Part shown: piece by piece, positions 40,165 through 47,085 of the stretch
Numbering within the stretch: position 1 is the first letter of the stretch
Layout: every line of letters begins with the position of its first letter
Assembly: GCA_028292545.1 (NCBI GenBank)
Contig: JAQGMC010000082.1
Location: 1 to 50,064 of the forward strand
DNA length: 50,064 nucleotides
Direction of reading: 5' to 3'
From: Paucimonas sp.
GTDB lineage: Bacteria > Pseudomonadota > Gammaproteobacteria > Burkholderiales > Burkholderiaceae_D
The notes under the pieces: generated by a model
What the model saw: only the letters and a program-made list of their open reading frames with translations
What the model was told of the DNA's origin: nothing
Databases searched by the model: none
Translations under genes and position numbers: made by a program

Positions 40165-40779
40165 ATGAAAACAAAGACTGCTCCCAACCGTATCTCGCTG
40201 GCTGACGCTCTCTTCAGCAGGACGACGAAGGCGGTGATTTCGCGTCTTTTTTCCCACCCGGAGCGATCATGGCATTTGAGAGAGTTGGCCCGGGCCGCCG
40301 ACGTGTCGCCTACCATGTTGAGCAAAGAGATTGATATTCTCGCTCTGGCCGGAATCGTCCTCGACGAGCGCGACGGCAATCGTCGTCGTGTAATGGCCAA
40401 CAGTGAGTGCCCCATTTTCGACGAACTCAGGGGCATCGCGCGCAAAACCGCCGGCCTGGCCGACGCTATCGGGGAGGCGCTCTCCGGCATCGAGGGGATC
40501 GAGTGCGCTTTTGTGTTCGGATCGGTAGCGCGAGGCGGGGAGAGGCCCGGAAGCGATATCGATGTCTGCGTGATCGGCTCGGCTAAAAACCGCGAGGTCA
40601 TGTCCGCCATGGCCTCGATCGAGGGGGGCGTGGGCCGACCGATCAACCCCATTGTTTATAGTCCAAGCGAGATCACGCAAAAAGTGGCTGAGGAAAATGC
40701 TTTCGTGTCCAGGATGTTAGAGGCAGAGAAGATATTTTTGATAGGGGGCGACGATGAACTTAAGCGAGCAACTCGCTAG
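40165..40779 (+). CDS. Winged-helix DNA-binding domain fused to minimal nucleotidyltransferase
   Basis: 204 residues. Residues about 10-75 form an ArsR/MarR-like winged helix (VISRLFSHPERSWHLRELAR, then VSPTMLSKEIDILALAGIV). Residues about 105-200 are a Pol-beta-type minimal nucleotidyltransferase: Gly119-Ser120 and Asp131-x-Asp133 in GSVARGGERPGSDIDVCVIG, then GRPINPIVYSPSEIT. In known MNT-HEPN modules such an enzyme neutralises the HEPN partner, in studied cases by AMPylation; here the added winged helix suggests it also controls its own promoter. The following HEPN-type gene overlaps by 26 bp. The start at 40165 puts the gene 6 nt after the -10. Exact role inferred. Confidence 0.85.
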   Translation: MKTKTAPNRISLADALFSRTTKAVISRLFSHPERSWHLRELARAADVSPTMLSKEIDILALAGIVLDERDGNRRRVMANSECPIFDELRGIARKTAGLADAIGEALSGIEGIECAFVFGSVARGGERPGSDIDVCVIGSAKNREVMSAMASIEGGVGRPINPIVYSPSEITQKVAEENAFVSRMLEAEKIFLIGGDDELKRATR

Positions 40780-41314
40780 TCTGCTTGGCAGGGGAGCCAT
40801 CTAACCTTACGAGGCCGACACGGCAGAGGTAAAAGTTCATATCGACGCGGCCAAAGGATATCTGGCCGACGCGCAAAACGCAGATAACACTAACCTCACC
40901 AGATTCATGGTGGCTAATACCGCAGGGCATAGCCTGCTCACGGCGGCGCTTAAGATGGCGGGGTATCGAACGTCTTCGGAAAAGGGGCATCGAGCGCTGC
41001 TCTACGAGATCCTTGATGGGCTTATTCCCGGAGCATCGGGCGCGAAGGACACGTTGTCGAGAGCGCATAACGCCAGGAACAAGGCGGAATACGAGGGTGA
41101 CGCCTTTGAGCCCACAAACGGCTTGATTGAAGACTTGGTTAGCGCCGTGCAAAGCGTTAAAGAAGAGGTGGACTACAACTTCAAAAAGTTCAAAGCGGAG
41201 CGCGAGGCGAAATTGGAAGCAGTTAAACAGCCGAACGGCCAAGGCGCCAACGGCGCCGCCGAGTCGACGCAGGCTCAACAAGGCCCGGGGAAGAATAAAA
41301 AGAGAAGGCCATGA
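40754..41314 (+). pseudogene. HEPN-like partner gene with in-frame stop at codon 17
   Basis: From ATG 40754 the frame reads MNLSEQLASLLGRGAI and then TAA (40802-40804); the same frame continues open to 41314 with coherent protein: PYEADTAEVKVHIDAAKGYL, MVANTAGHSLLTAALKMAGY and SRAHNARNKAEYEGD. This is the plan of small HEPN proteins paired with nucleotidyltransferases. The RN-x-x-E-Y motif lacks the His of the classical R-x4-6-H RNase motif. From ATG 40907 a 135-residue product lacking about 50 residues could still be made. The C-terminus is Lys/Gly-rich. Either a nonsense mutation, a sequencing error, or recoding; the first is simplest. Confidence 0.7.
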
Positions 41315-41672
41315 GTTCGAGTTTGGCCGCTCGCGCGACGGCCAGCCACGAGATTTGTCACAACACGATGCACAAGTAGCGGCTCGACCGCACAAAAGCC
41401 TCCGCAAGAAGCCGGGTGACTCGGCCTACGCCCTCAAGGAGCTCACTGCCGAGAGTGGCGCGCGATCCTTGCGAGCGAGCCCGGCGTGGCGAAAGTCGCA
41501 AGCTCGCTGTCGCCCATGGAGGACCACGCGAAGTACCGCGCACGGCTGGATCAAGGCAATTGAGAGGGATCCCATTGCGATTTCCACCGCAGCTAAAAAT
41601 GCGGAGAAGAATTTGGATACGTGCTGCGCCGGGCCGCGCGAGTGTCCGACAAAAAAGGCCGATGGCCTGTGC
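41311..41672 (+). pseudogene. Probable decayed coding region
   Basis: An ATG overlapping the HEPN stop (ATGA, 41311) opens only 22 codons. Further on, protein-like stretches switch frame: DSAYALKELTAESG in one frame (about 41416-41457), EWRAILASEPGVAKV and SPMEDHAKYRARLDQ in another (about 41453-41558), then AIERDPIAISTAAKNAEKNL back in the first (about 41561-41620). Read together they resemble one helical protein with two compensating shifts. I cannot name the family. Coding status is uncertain. Confidence 0.35.
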
Positions 41673-42791
41673 TCACCCCTTCATTTGTCGACGCAAGGGC
41701 ACCATGAGATCCTGCGCGAGTTCGGCGGCTTGGAAGCGCAGGGCCGCACGGGGTCGGTCGGTCGAGGAGATCGGCGGCTGTTGCCCACCGGCCATGCGCA
41801 TAGTTCCGGAATTCGGACTGGCATCTTGCTCCGCTTGCGTGCGCCATCCCATGTAGTCGCTCGCCTCGATCGACGCCACCAGCGCGACATGCGTGATGCG
41901 CTGAGTCGAATCGATCTTGTCCAAAAGCCACGCGCAGAATGACAAGGCGGCGGCCAGCTCGCGCAATACGTCCTCTTGGATGACGGCGAGCATGCCGAAC
42001 CCGTTTTGGCGGCTGCCCTCTGTTCGACTCAGGGGCAGGCGCAGCAATAGCGAGCCGTCCTCGCTAAGCTGGATTCGGGCACCACGCTCCTGCTCCACGA
42101 CGAGTGCCGACCCCATAATGCTGGGGTCGACTCCCTTGGACCTGGAGAACAGTTTGGGCTCGACAAAGAGCGCCCGTTGGTGGATGGCGTCGGCCAGGTC
42201 GGGAGCCTCCAACTCGGCGGGCCGCAAGAGTTGTTGAATCGGGCCGCCTACGAGGCCGACGTGGAGGGTCGGGGAGGCGGCGCGACTATTTTGCCGAGCC
42301 TTGGAAAGCAGGGCGAGAGCCGCCGTCGACAATGCTCTCGTGTCGAGGGGGCCGGCAGCGTTCGCGAGCTGATAGTCGTGGACGGCTCGCGTCACCAAGT
42401 CCCGCAGCTCGTCGGCGGTCTTGAAGCCTGCGCGAAAATGCCCTGCCTGCCAATCGCCCACCTCCAAGACAAACTTAGCCTGCGGCTCGTCGCGCTCGAC
42501 GCCCTCTTGGACGAACATGAGTATGGGCTTCTTTCCCCGCGCTTCCAGATACTCCTCGTGGGTAGGAGATACGCCAGACGACCCCTGGACGACCCCGTAG
42601 CGTGGCCCAAGAATCAAGACCACCAAGTCAGCGGACCGCACGCCTTGGAGGCAGGCGATTTGGGGCGAACTGGCCTGCGAGCCAAAATCCTCGGCAGCCA
42701 CGGGCTCGTGGCGCAGCGCAGCGATCGCCGAGCGCGCTGCCGCGCGGAACGGCTCGAATCCACCGATCAACGAGCTGATGAAAATTCTCAT
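41673..42791 (-). CDS. DUF4062 (TIR-like) domain protein with unknown C-terminal domain
   Basis: 372 residues. The N-terminal 100 or so match DUF4062, a Rossmann/TIR-like fold: MRIFISSLIGGFEPFRAAAR, IACLQGVRSADLVVLILGPRYG, then SPTHEEYLEARGKKPILMFV. Residues about 110-160 form a helical linker; 170-372 form a second domain (LHVGLVGGPIQQLLRP, MGSALVVEQERG, EDVLRELAAALSFCAWLLD, THVALVASIEASDYMGWRT) that I do not recognise. DUF4062 proteins often occur in defence islands and TIR folds can cleave NAD; catalytic residues cannot be assigned here. ATG 42791 has GGAGA 7 nt upstream. It converges on the HEPN-side genes. Confidence 0.82.
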   Translation of the reverse strand: MRIFISSLIGGFEPFRAAARSAIAALRHEPVAAEDFGSQASSPQIACLQGVRSADLVVLILGPRYGVVQGSSGVSPTHEEYLEARGKKPILMFVQEGVERDEPQAKFVLEVGDWQAGHFRAGFKTADELRDLVTRAVHDYQLANAAGPLDTRALSTAALALLSKARQNSRAASPTLHVGLVGGPIQQLLRPAELEAPDLADAIHQRALFVEPKLFSRSKGVDPSIMGSALVVEQERGARIQLSEDGSLLLRLPLSRTEGSRQNGFGMLAVIQEDVLRELAAALSFCAWLLDKIDSTQRITHVALVASIEASDYMGWRTQAEQDASPNSGTMRMAGGQQPPISSTDRPRAALRFQAAELAQDLMVPLRRQMKG

Positions 42792-43035
42792 GTGAAGTCT
42801 CCAACTTTTGTGCAACAACTTGATTGTGGGTGGCCCGTACGTCGAGGTTTCTCAGCTTTTCGCTTTGTCGATGTACGTGAGCAATCTAGCAGTTCCGGCT
42901 GCCGGCGCGAGGACATCTATTCCATGACCCGCTGCCTCACAGCGATCAGTCATGGTCCGAAGCGATCACGGTTCAGAGGCATGGCGTTCGAGATAAAAAC
43001 TTCGGGACTGGCGGTCTGGGTAGCGCCCCTGCCGC
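42792..43035. other. Leader region of the DUF4062 gene
   Basis: 244 bp without a convincing gene, between the DUF4062 start and the right copy of the mutS-upstream repeat. Less GC-rich than the housekeeping flanks. A promoter inside the repeat copy (minus-strand TACAAT at 43102-43107) would transcribe through it. Confidence 0.5.
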
Positions 43036-43237
43036 GGAGAGGAAAGATTGCGCGCCCCCAGCTCAGCGCAAGTGCGCCGGCAAGGCTCGGGCAAAGGGAG
43101 GATTGTAGTCCAGCCGAACGCGATTCCCGGTGACTGATTGCGGGTTTCGGTGGCAGGGGGCTGCGGTTCGATCGATTGGCGAATCCAGCTGAGCAGCATC
43201 ATGTCACTTGATGCTGACCTCGTTGGGCACCGGTGCC
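43036..43237. repeat. Right copy of the mutS-upstream direct repeat
   Basis: Homologous to 39738-39938, about 84% identical, same orientation. It keeps the TACAAT candidate -10 (minus strand) but the similarity stops at the GGAGAGG block, a few bases short of the mutS start codon. Its upper end contains the last codons of the intact DUF2726 gene. Confidence 0.88.
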
Positions 43238-43725
43238 GACGGGAGCAATCTGGAACGGATCGTCATAAGATCTGGCTTGGCCTTAGAGGTCCAGCGGACG
43301 ATACGGTAGCCGGCACTGGACAACATCGAATCGCGCTTGGCGTCCCTCTGGTCGTCATGCGTGCGGTCATCAAGCTCGATGATGGCGACGACCGCTCCCG
43401 TTTTTCGATCCTGCATCACGAAGTCGACTATTTTCTGGGCAAACATTCCCCGAAGTCGGAAGTAAGCCTTGCCATCTTTCCGGGACACGGCAGGATCAAT
43501 CAGCGCTCCCATCGCGACCTGGGGGCAGAAGCGGTATTCCGGAACGGCAGATTCAAGGCGTCCCAGGAATTCCAGTTCATTGGGCGTCAATAACGGTTTG
43601 GCTTTGAACTGCGCATCACGTCTCCCGCTGGTGGGCGCGGCAAATCTGGTTTTCAGCAAGGCCATGCCAACGGCTGCCGCTCCAGCGAATGCCGCAAGCA
43701 TAATGAGGTTCGAAGTCGTGCTCAT
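43204..43725 (-). CDS. DUF2726 domain protein with N-terminal membrane anchor
   Basis: 173 residues: one hydrophobic helix (about 7-22), then a DUF2726 domain with PLLTPNELEFLGRLESAVPE, KIVDFVMQDR, AIIELDDRTHDD and GYRIVRWTSKAKPD. The D...E-x-D arrangement (VDFV, IELDDRTH) is the PD-(D/E)xK nuclease-like core of the family; a nuclease role is not proven. AAAGGA stands 7 nt before the ATG at 43725. Its 3' end lies in the repeat that also precedes mutS, so in the parental arrangement it was the gene directly upstream of mutS. Confidence 0.88.
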   Translation of the reverse strand: MSTTSNLIMLAAFAGAAAVGMALLKTRFAAPTSGRRDAQFKAKPLLTPNELEFLGRLESAVPEYRFCPQVAMGALIDPAVSRKDGKAYFRLRGMFAQKIVDFVMQDRKTGAVVAIIELDDRTHDDQRDAKRDSMLSSAGYRIVRWTSKAKPDLMTIRSRLLPSAPVPNEVSIK

Positions 43726-43763
43726 CAATTTTCCTTTTTCTTTGTGTCGGCTCAGGCGCTTGT

Positions 43764-43808
43764 ACCCCATCCCCACCCCCGCCCTCCCCTTGAAAGGGAG
43801 GGAGTTTT
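43764..43808 (-). repeat. REP-like repeat copy C (inverted)
   Basis: ACCCCATCCCCACCCC then CTCCCCTTGAAAGGGAGGGAG and TTTT: the G-runs are on the minus strand. It lies just upstream of the DUF2726 gene and forms an inverted pair with copy D about 90 bp away. Confidence 0.88.
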
Positions 43809-43869
43809 CCGGGGCCTGCACAGTCGAGCGGAGTGCCGCCAGCCAGCCTCCGCTTGGAAGGCAGCCGCC

Positions 43870-43965
43870 TTCGAAGTACTACCTAGCCAGCCAAGCCACG
43901 GTATCCCCGCCCTTTCAAGGGGAGGGTTAGGGTGGGGATGGGGTCAACGCACGTGTCTTGAGTCC
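43870..43965 (+). repeat. Second block of the island-flanking repeat, including REP copy D
   Basis: Homologous to 39988-40084, from GAAGTACTACCTAGCCA to GTCTTGAGTCC, with REP copy D at 43896-43952 (G-runs at 43919-43943). On the left side of the island this block lies only 50 bp from the first repeat block; here 633 bp holding the DUF2726 gene and copy C separate them. Confidence 0.85.
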
Positions 43966-44161
43966 AGTCCCCCTGATGGCCGATTGATTTATGCTTGCAA
44001 TATTCAAGTATTGGCCAAATTCCAACGTGGCAGCCCAGTTCTGACACTCGTCGCGTTTTTTGGCTTTAGTACCAGCCCAAGTACTAATCTGTCGCGTTTA
44101 TTTCACCAAGACGCTCGAATTGTCGCAAAAATTTAAATTTGAAACCCACCATGGAGCTCCG

Positions 44162-44632
44162 ATGAAACCAATAAAGTCTATCCTCGCCTGTCTCGCCCTC
44201 GCAGGCGCAGCACTTGCCGGCACGGCCCAGGCACAAGCCCAATCTCCCGCCCAATCCCAACAGCAGCGCGGTCCCGACAAGGTGGTCTATCACATCGACA
44301 ATACTGAAGGGCAAGCCACCAAGGGTTTGCGCAATATCCGCAACCACCTGGACACGGCGCCAGACACCCGCGTCATCGTCGTCGCCCATGCCGATGGCGT
44401 GGACTTCCTGATGGATGGGGCGAAGGACAAGAAGAATGCCAATATCGATTACGGCGCGCTGGTGGCGGCGCTGAAATCGCGCGGCGTGCGCTTTGAAGTG
44501 TGCGAGATCACGCTCAAAAACCGCAACCTGAAAAAAGAGCAGTTCAGCATGGATGCCGAGTTCACGCCGTCCGGCGTGGTGCGGGTGGCGCAATTGCAGA
44601 CGCGCGAAGGCTACGCGTATATCAAGCCCTGA
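44162..44632 (+). CDS. Exported DsrE-like protein
   Basis: 156 residues with a Sec signal peptide (cleavage likely after AQAQA) and a DsrE/DsrF-like fold: KVVYHIDNTEGQATKGLRNI, TRVIVVAHADGVDFLM, ALKSRGVRFEVCEITLKNR with the conserved Cys, and a C-terminal VVRVAQLQTREGYAYIKP. Periplasmic DsrE-like proteins are common in betaproteobacteria; their role in sulfur or thiol chemistry is assumed rather than shown. GGAGCTCCG precedes the ATG at 44162. The gap before it (43966-44161) has no gene. Confidence 0.85.
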   Translation: MKPIKSILACLALAGAALAGTAQAQAQSPAQSQQQRGPDKVVYHIDNTEGQATKGLRNIRNHLDTAPDTRVIVVAHADGVDFLMDGAKDKKNANIDYGALVAALKSRGVRFEVCEITLKNRNLKKEQFSMDAEFTPSGVVRVAQLQTREGYAYIKP

Positions 44633-44648
44633 CGTCAGCCTGGCCCGG

Positions 44649-44683
44649 GCAGCGACCGGTGGATTCGAACCACCGGTTGCTGC
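44649..44683. terminator. Strong hairpin after the DsrE-like gene
   Basis: 14-bp arms (GCAGCGACCGGTGG and its complement, one G-T wobble) around ATTCGAA, 16 nt after the stop. No T-tract. The minus strand reads GGTGGTTCGAATCCACC, like a tRNA T-arm, but nothing else of a tRNA is present. May work as a transcript end or mRNA-stabilising hairpin. Confidence 0.4.
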
Positions 44684-44773
44684 CGGCGTCACCGCCGCTT
44701 CCAACGCCGCACCACGGCGCAGGCCGCCGCAAATCGAACAGCCGGTCCCAACGAGGCTGCACCGTTTCCACGC

Positions 44774-44871
44774 CGTATAACTCAGCCCGTATAACCCCGC
44801 CCGTATAACTCCGCCCGTATAACTGCGCTCGTATAACTGCACCGGCAAAACTACGCCGATATAACCACGCC
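44774..44871. repeat. 14-bp tandem repeat array
   Basis: Seven consecutive 14-bp units of the CGTATAACTCCGCC type; units 1-5 are close to each other, 6 and 7 are diverged. It lies in the gene-free stretch 44684-45048 before the cupin gene. Confidence 0.92.
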
Positions 44872-45048
44872 ATTCCCCGCCTTGCGCCGACCCTGTACCA
44901 GCCCCCGGCCCGCCTCCCTCGCGCTACTGCGCTAGCGCAAACTCGCTTCTCCCGCCGCCCTTACCGGGGTGCGCTCTCCAGCCAATACTGATGTTGGACC
45001 CGGCCGTGACTGCATGGCGTGGGCAGGCAACAATTCCAGGAGATGATC

Positions 45049-45432
45049 ATGGCTGATGTTCTCGCTAAACAGGGACTGGTCCGGAAAACTGCAGGCACGC
45101 CAGACGAGGAACGGCCCTTTGCCCAGGGCATGGGCAGCCTGAAGGTATTCAAGCTCGGCGATGCAACGATAGGAAGGGGCGAATTCAAGCCCGGCTGGCG
45201 CTGGAGTTCGCATGTCAAGCCGATCGTTGGCACCGATTCCTGCCAGGCTTCGCATACTGGCACCGTCTTGTCCGGCAGCATGTGTGTGCGCATGGATAGC
45301 GGCGAAGAGGCGACTTACCGCGAAGGCGATTTTTTCTACATGCACCCCGGGCATGACGCCTGGGTAGTTGGCGACCAGCCTTGCGTGATGCTCGATTTCA
45401 CCGGCGCGGCAGACTACGCGCGGCCGCATTGA
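45049..45432 (+). CDS. Cupin-domain protein
   Basis: 127 residues forming one cupin barrel: the first motif region GWRWSSHVKPIVGTDSCQASHTG, a central LSGSMCVRMDSGEEATYREGDFFYMHPGHDAWV and a short strand at the end. Metal-ligand candidates are the His of SSHVKP and ASHTG and of MHPGHDAW. AGGAG is 6 nt before the ATG at 45049; an ATG 6 nt earlier is possible. Probably co-transcribed with the NTF2-like gene 27 bp downstream. Substrate unknown. Confidence 0.87.
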   Translation: MADVLAKQGLVRKTAGTPDEERPFAQGMGSLKVFKLGDATIGRGEFKPGWRWSSHVKPIVGTDSCQASHTGTVLSGSMCVRMDSGEEATYREGDFFYMHPGHDAWVVGDQPCVMLDFTGAADYARPH

Positions 45433-45459
45433 GGGCGCAAGCAATCCGGGAGGCGGGAT

Positions 45460-45924
45460 ATGGGCACTGAACAAAATAAGCAGCTCGTCATGCGTGGCTA
45501 CGAAATGTTCGGGCAGCAGGACATCGAAGGCTTGCTGTCGCTGTATGCCGACGACATCGAGTGGGTCGGCTACGAAGAGCCGGAAGTGCCGTTCTCCGGC
45601 ACCTACCGCGGCAAGGCTGGCGTCAGGCAATTCTTCGCCGACCTGGCGCAGGCGCTTGACGTGGAGCGCTTCGAAGCAAAGCAAGCCATCGCCGAAGGCG
45701 ACAAGGTGGTCGTGCTGGGCCATGCGGGATGGAAGGTGCGCGACAGCGGCGAGTTGCTCGATTACGACTGGGTGCACGTGTTCGACGTCAAGGATGGCCT
45801 GGTCCGGCGCTTCCAGCATTTCGACGACGGCGCCCAGTTAGCGCGGGCATTCGGTGGCTTGCCAATGGCAGGCCGGGGCGCAGCCAGGGCCACGAGCCCT
45901 GGCTCACGCCCGATGCAAAGTTGA
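45460..45924 (+). CDS. NTF2-like (SnoaL-type) protein
   Basis: 154 residues with the cone-shaped NTF2/SnoaL fold pattern: NKQLVMRGYEMFGQQDIEGLLSLYADDIEWVGYE near the N-terminus, then YRGKAGVRQFFADLAQAL, KVVVLGHAGWKV and DWVHVFDVKDGLVRRFQHFDD. Such proteins are ketosteroid-isomerase-like or simple binding proteins; no specific activity can be given. GGGAGGCGGG precedes the ATG. The last 20 residues are Gly/Ala/Ser-rich and probably disordered. Confidence 0.87.
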   Translation: MGTEQNKQLVMRGYEMFGQQDIEGLLSLYADDIEWVGYEEPEVPFSGTYRGKAGVRQFFADLAQALDVERFEAKQAIAEGDKVVVLGHAGWKVRDSGELLDYDWVHVFDVKDGLVRRFQHFDDGAQLARAFGGLPMAGRGAARATSPGSRPMQS

Positions 45925-45934
45925 AACAGCGGTT

Positions 45935-45970
45935 GACCGGGGCCGCATAGCTGACCGGGGCCACACAGCT
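45935..45970. repeat. 18-bp tandem duplication
   Basis: GACCGGGGCCGCATAGCT followed directly by a copy with two changes, in the gap between the NTF2-like gene and the convergent enoyl-CoA hydratase-family gene. Confidence 0.8.
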
Positions 45971-46001
45971 GCATCGGCCGGGCGCGAGTCGCCTGGCAGG
46001 T

Positions 46002-46745
46002 TCAGGCTTTGGCGCGATAAGCCCTGAGCCGGTCTTTCAAGCCCGGTTCTGCGGCCGACTGAACCAGGTCGGCCAAGTCTTGCGCGCGCGTGTCAGGCGC
46101 AGTCACCCGCAGCAGGGCGGCACTGGCGGCGGCGCTGAGGGCGTCGATATCGGCGCGGGCCGTGCGTGCCAGCGCATCCCATTGTTCCACCGGCGCCACC
46201 TGGTGGATGAAGCCAATGGCCAGCGCTTCCTCGCTGTCAAACTGGTGCGAGCGCATCAGGATGTCGCGCGCACGGTCCATGCCCACCCGCTGCGCGAAGC
46301 GGCGCGAACCCAGCACCAGCCCGAAGCGCAGCCCCGGCATGCGAAAGCTGCTGCCGGGCGCGGCCATGCGCCGATTGCAGGAGCAGATGATGTCCACGCC
46401 GGCGCCAAAATTCTTGCCGTGGGCGAAGGCCAGGGTCTGGAAGGGTGCATGGTAAAGCGCCTGCAGCAATTGCTCGATGCGCACGAAGCGCAGCACCAGG
46501 TCGCCGTGCGACACGTCTTCGAAATCGCCCAGGTCGAAGCCGGCGCAAAAGTTGCGGCCATTGCCGCGCAAGCTCATCACCCGCGTGCCGTCCGTGCTGG
46601 CCGACGTGACGATGGCGAGCAGCGCATCGACCATTTCCTCATCCAGCGAATTCAGTTTGTCGGGCCGGTTCAGCGTGACGTGGCAAATGTCGCCCTCGCG
46701 CTGCACCAGCACGCGGGCTTGTGGGTCTGCGGTTTCTGCATTCAT
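46002..46745 (-). CDS. Enoyl-CoA hydratase/isomerase-family protein
   Basis: 247 residues with the crotonase fold: VTLNRPDKLNSLDEEMV, an oxyanion loop GRNFCAGFDLGDF, then GAGVDIICSCNRRMAAPG and FRMPGLRFGLVLGSRRF. At the place where hydratases have the catalytic Glu (usually P-E-x-x-L-G) this protein has P-G-L-R-F-G, so it may not hydrate enoyl-CoA and could be an isomerase, a thioesterase-like or a non-classical member. ATG 46745 gives the usual short N-terminus; the frame upstream to 47333 overlaps the Bug gene and is not real. Confidence 0.88.
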   Translation of the reverse strand: MNAETADPQARVLVQREGDICHVTLNRPDKLNSLDEEMVDALLAIVTSASTDGTRVMSLRGNGRNFCAGFDLGDFEDVSHGDLVLRFVRIEQLLQALYHAPFQTLAFAHGKNFGAGVDIICSCNRRMAAPGSSFRMPGLRFGLVLGSRRFAQRVGMDRARDILMRSHQFDSEEALAIGFIHQVAPVEQWDALARTARADIDALSAAASAALLRVTAPDTRAQDLADLVQSAAEPGLKDRLRAYRAKA

Positions 46746-47085
46746 GCGCGTTGCTGCCTTTTCCTTGTTGTCTCTGCTTCGGCCGTGCCGCCGGTCTGCG
46801 CGAGTATGACGAGCGAGCCAGGCTTTGTCCATGCAGGCGCTGGCCATCGCCGCCGCAGTTGCGGCGCCTTGGTGCAGCCTGTCGCGCGGCGCCTTTGGGG
46901 CAGCTCCCATCGCGCAGCCCCGTCGTGGAGCCCCATCCTGCGGCGCCGATCGTGCCGGGCCCATCGTGCAGCGCGGCTTTACACCAGCAGCAATGCTTTG
47001 CATACTCTGCTGGCTGAACCGGTCACAAGGCAAGCCACTGGCTTGCTGACCGGTACGCCCATAACAAACACGCGAAGGAGACAAT
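46746..47085. other. Intergenic region with degenerate 14-bp repeat
   Basis: 340 bp between divergent genes. At 46903-46972 five 14-bp units of GCCCATCGTGCAGC type can be aligned (CCATCGTG/CGTCGTG/CATCCTG cores), and weaker copies may extend left to about 46864. GAAGGAG before 47086 is the Shine-Dalgarno of the Bug gene. No gene seen. Confidence 0.55.

Noticed and set aside
42177..43133. Plus-strand frame of 318 codons opposite the DUF4062 gene
   Set aside because: It overlaps the DUF4062 gene antisense and extends into the flanking repeat; no family features.
39738..43237. Insertion sequence or transposon with terminal direct repeats
   Set aside because: No transposase or integrase gene lies in the island and the repeats are about 200 bp, diverged, and consist of host junction sequence instead of mobile-element ends.
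44640..44740. tRNA gene on the minus strand
   Set aside because: Only a T-arm-like hairpin is present; upstream on the minus strand there is no anticodon arm, D-arm or acceptor partner.
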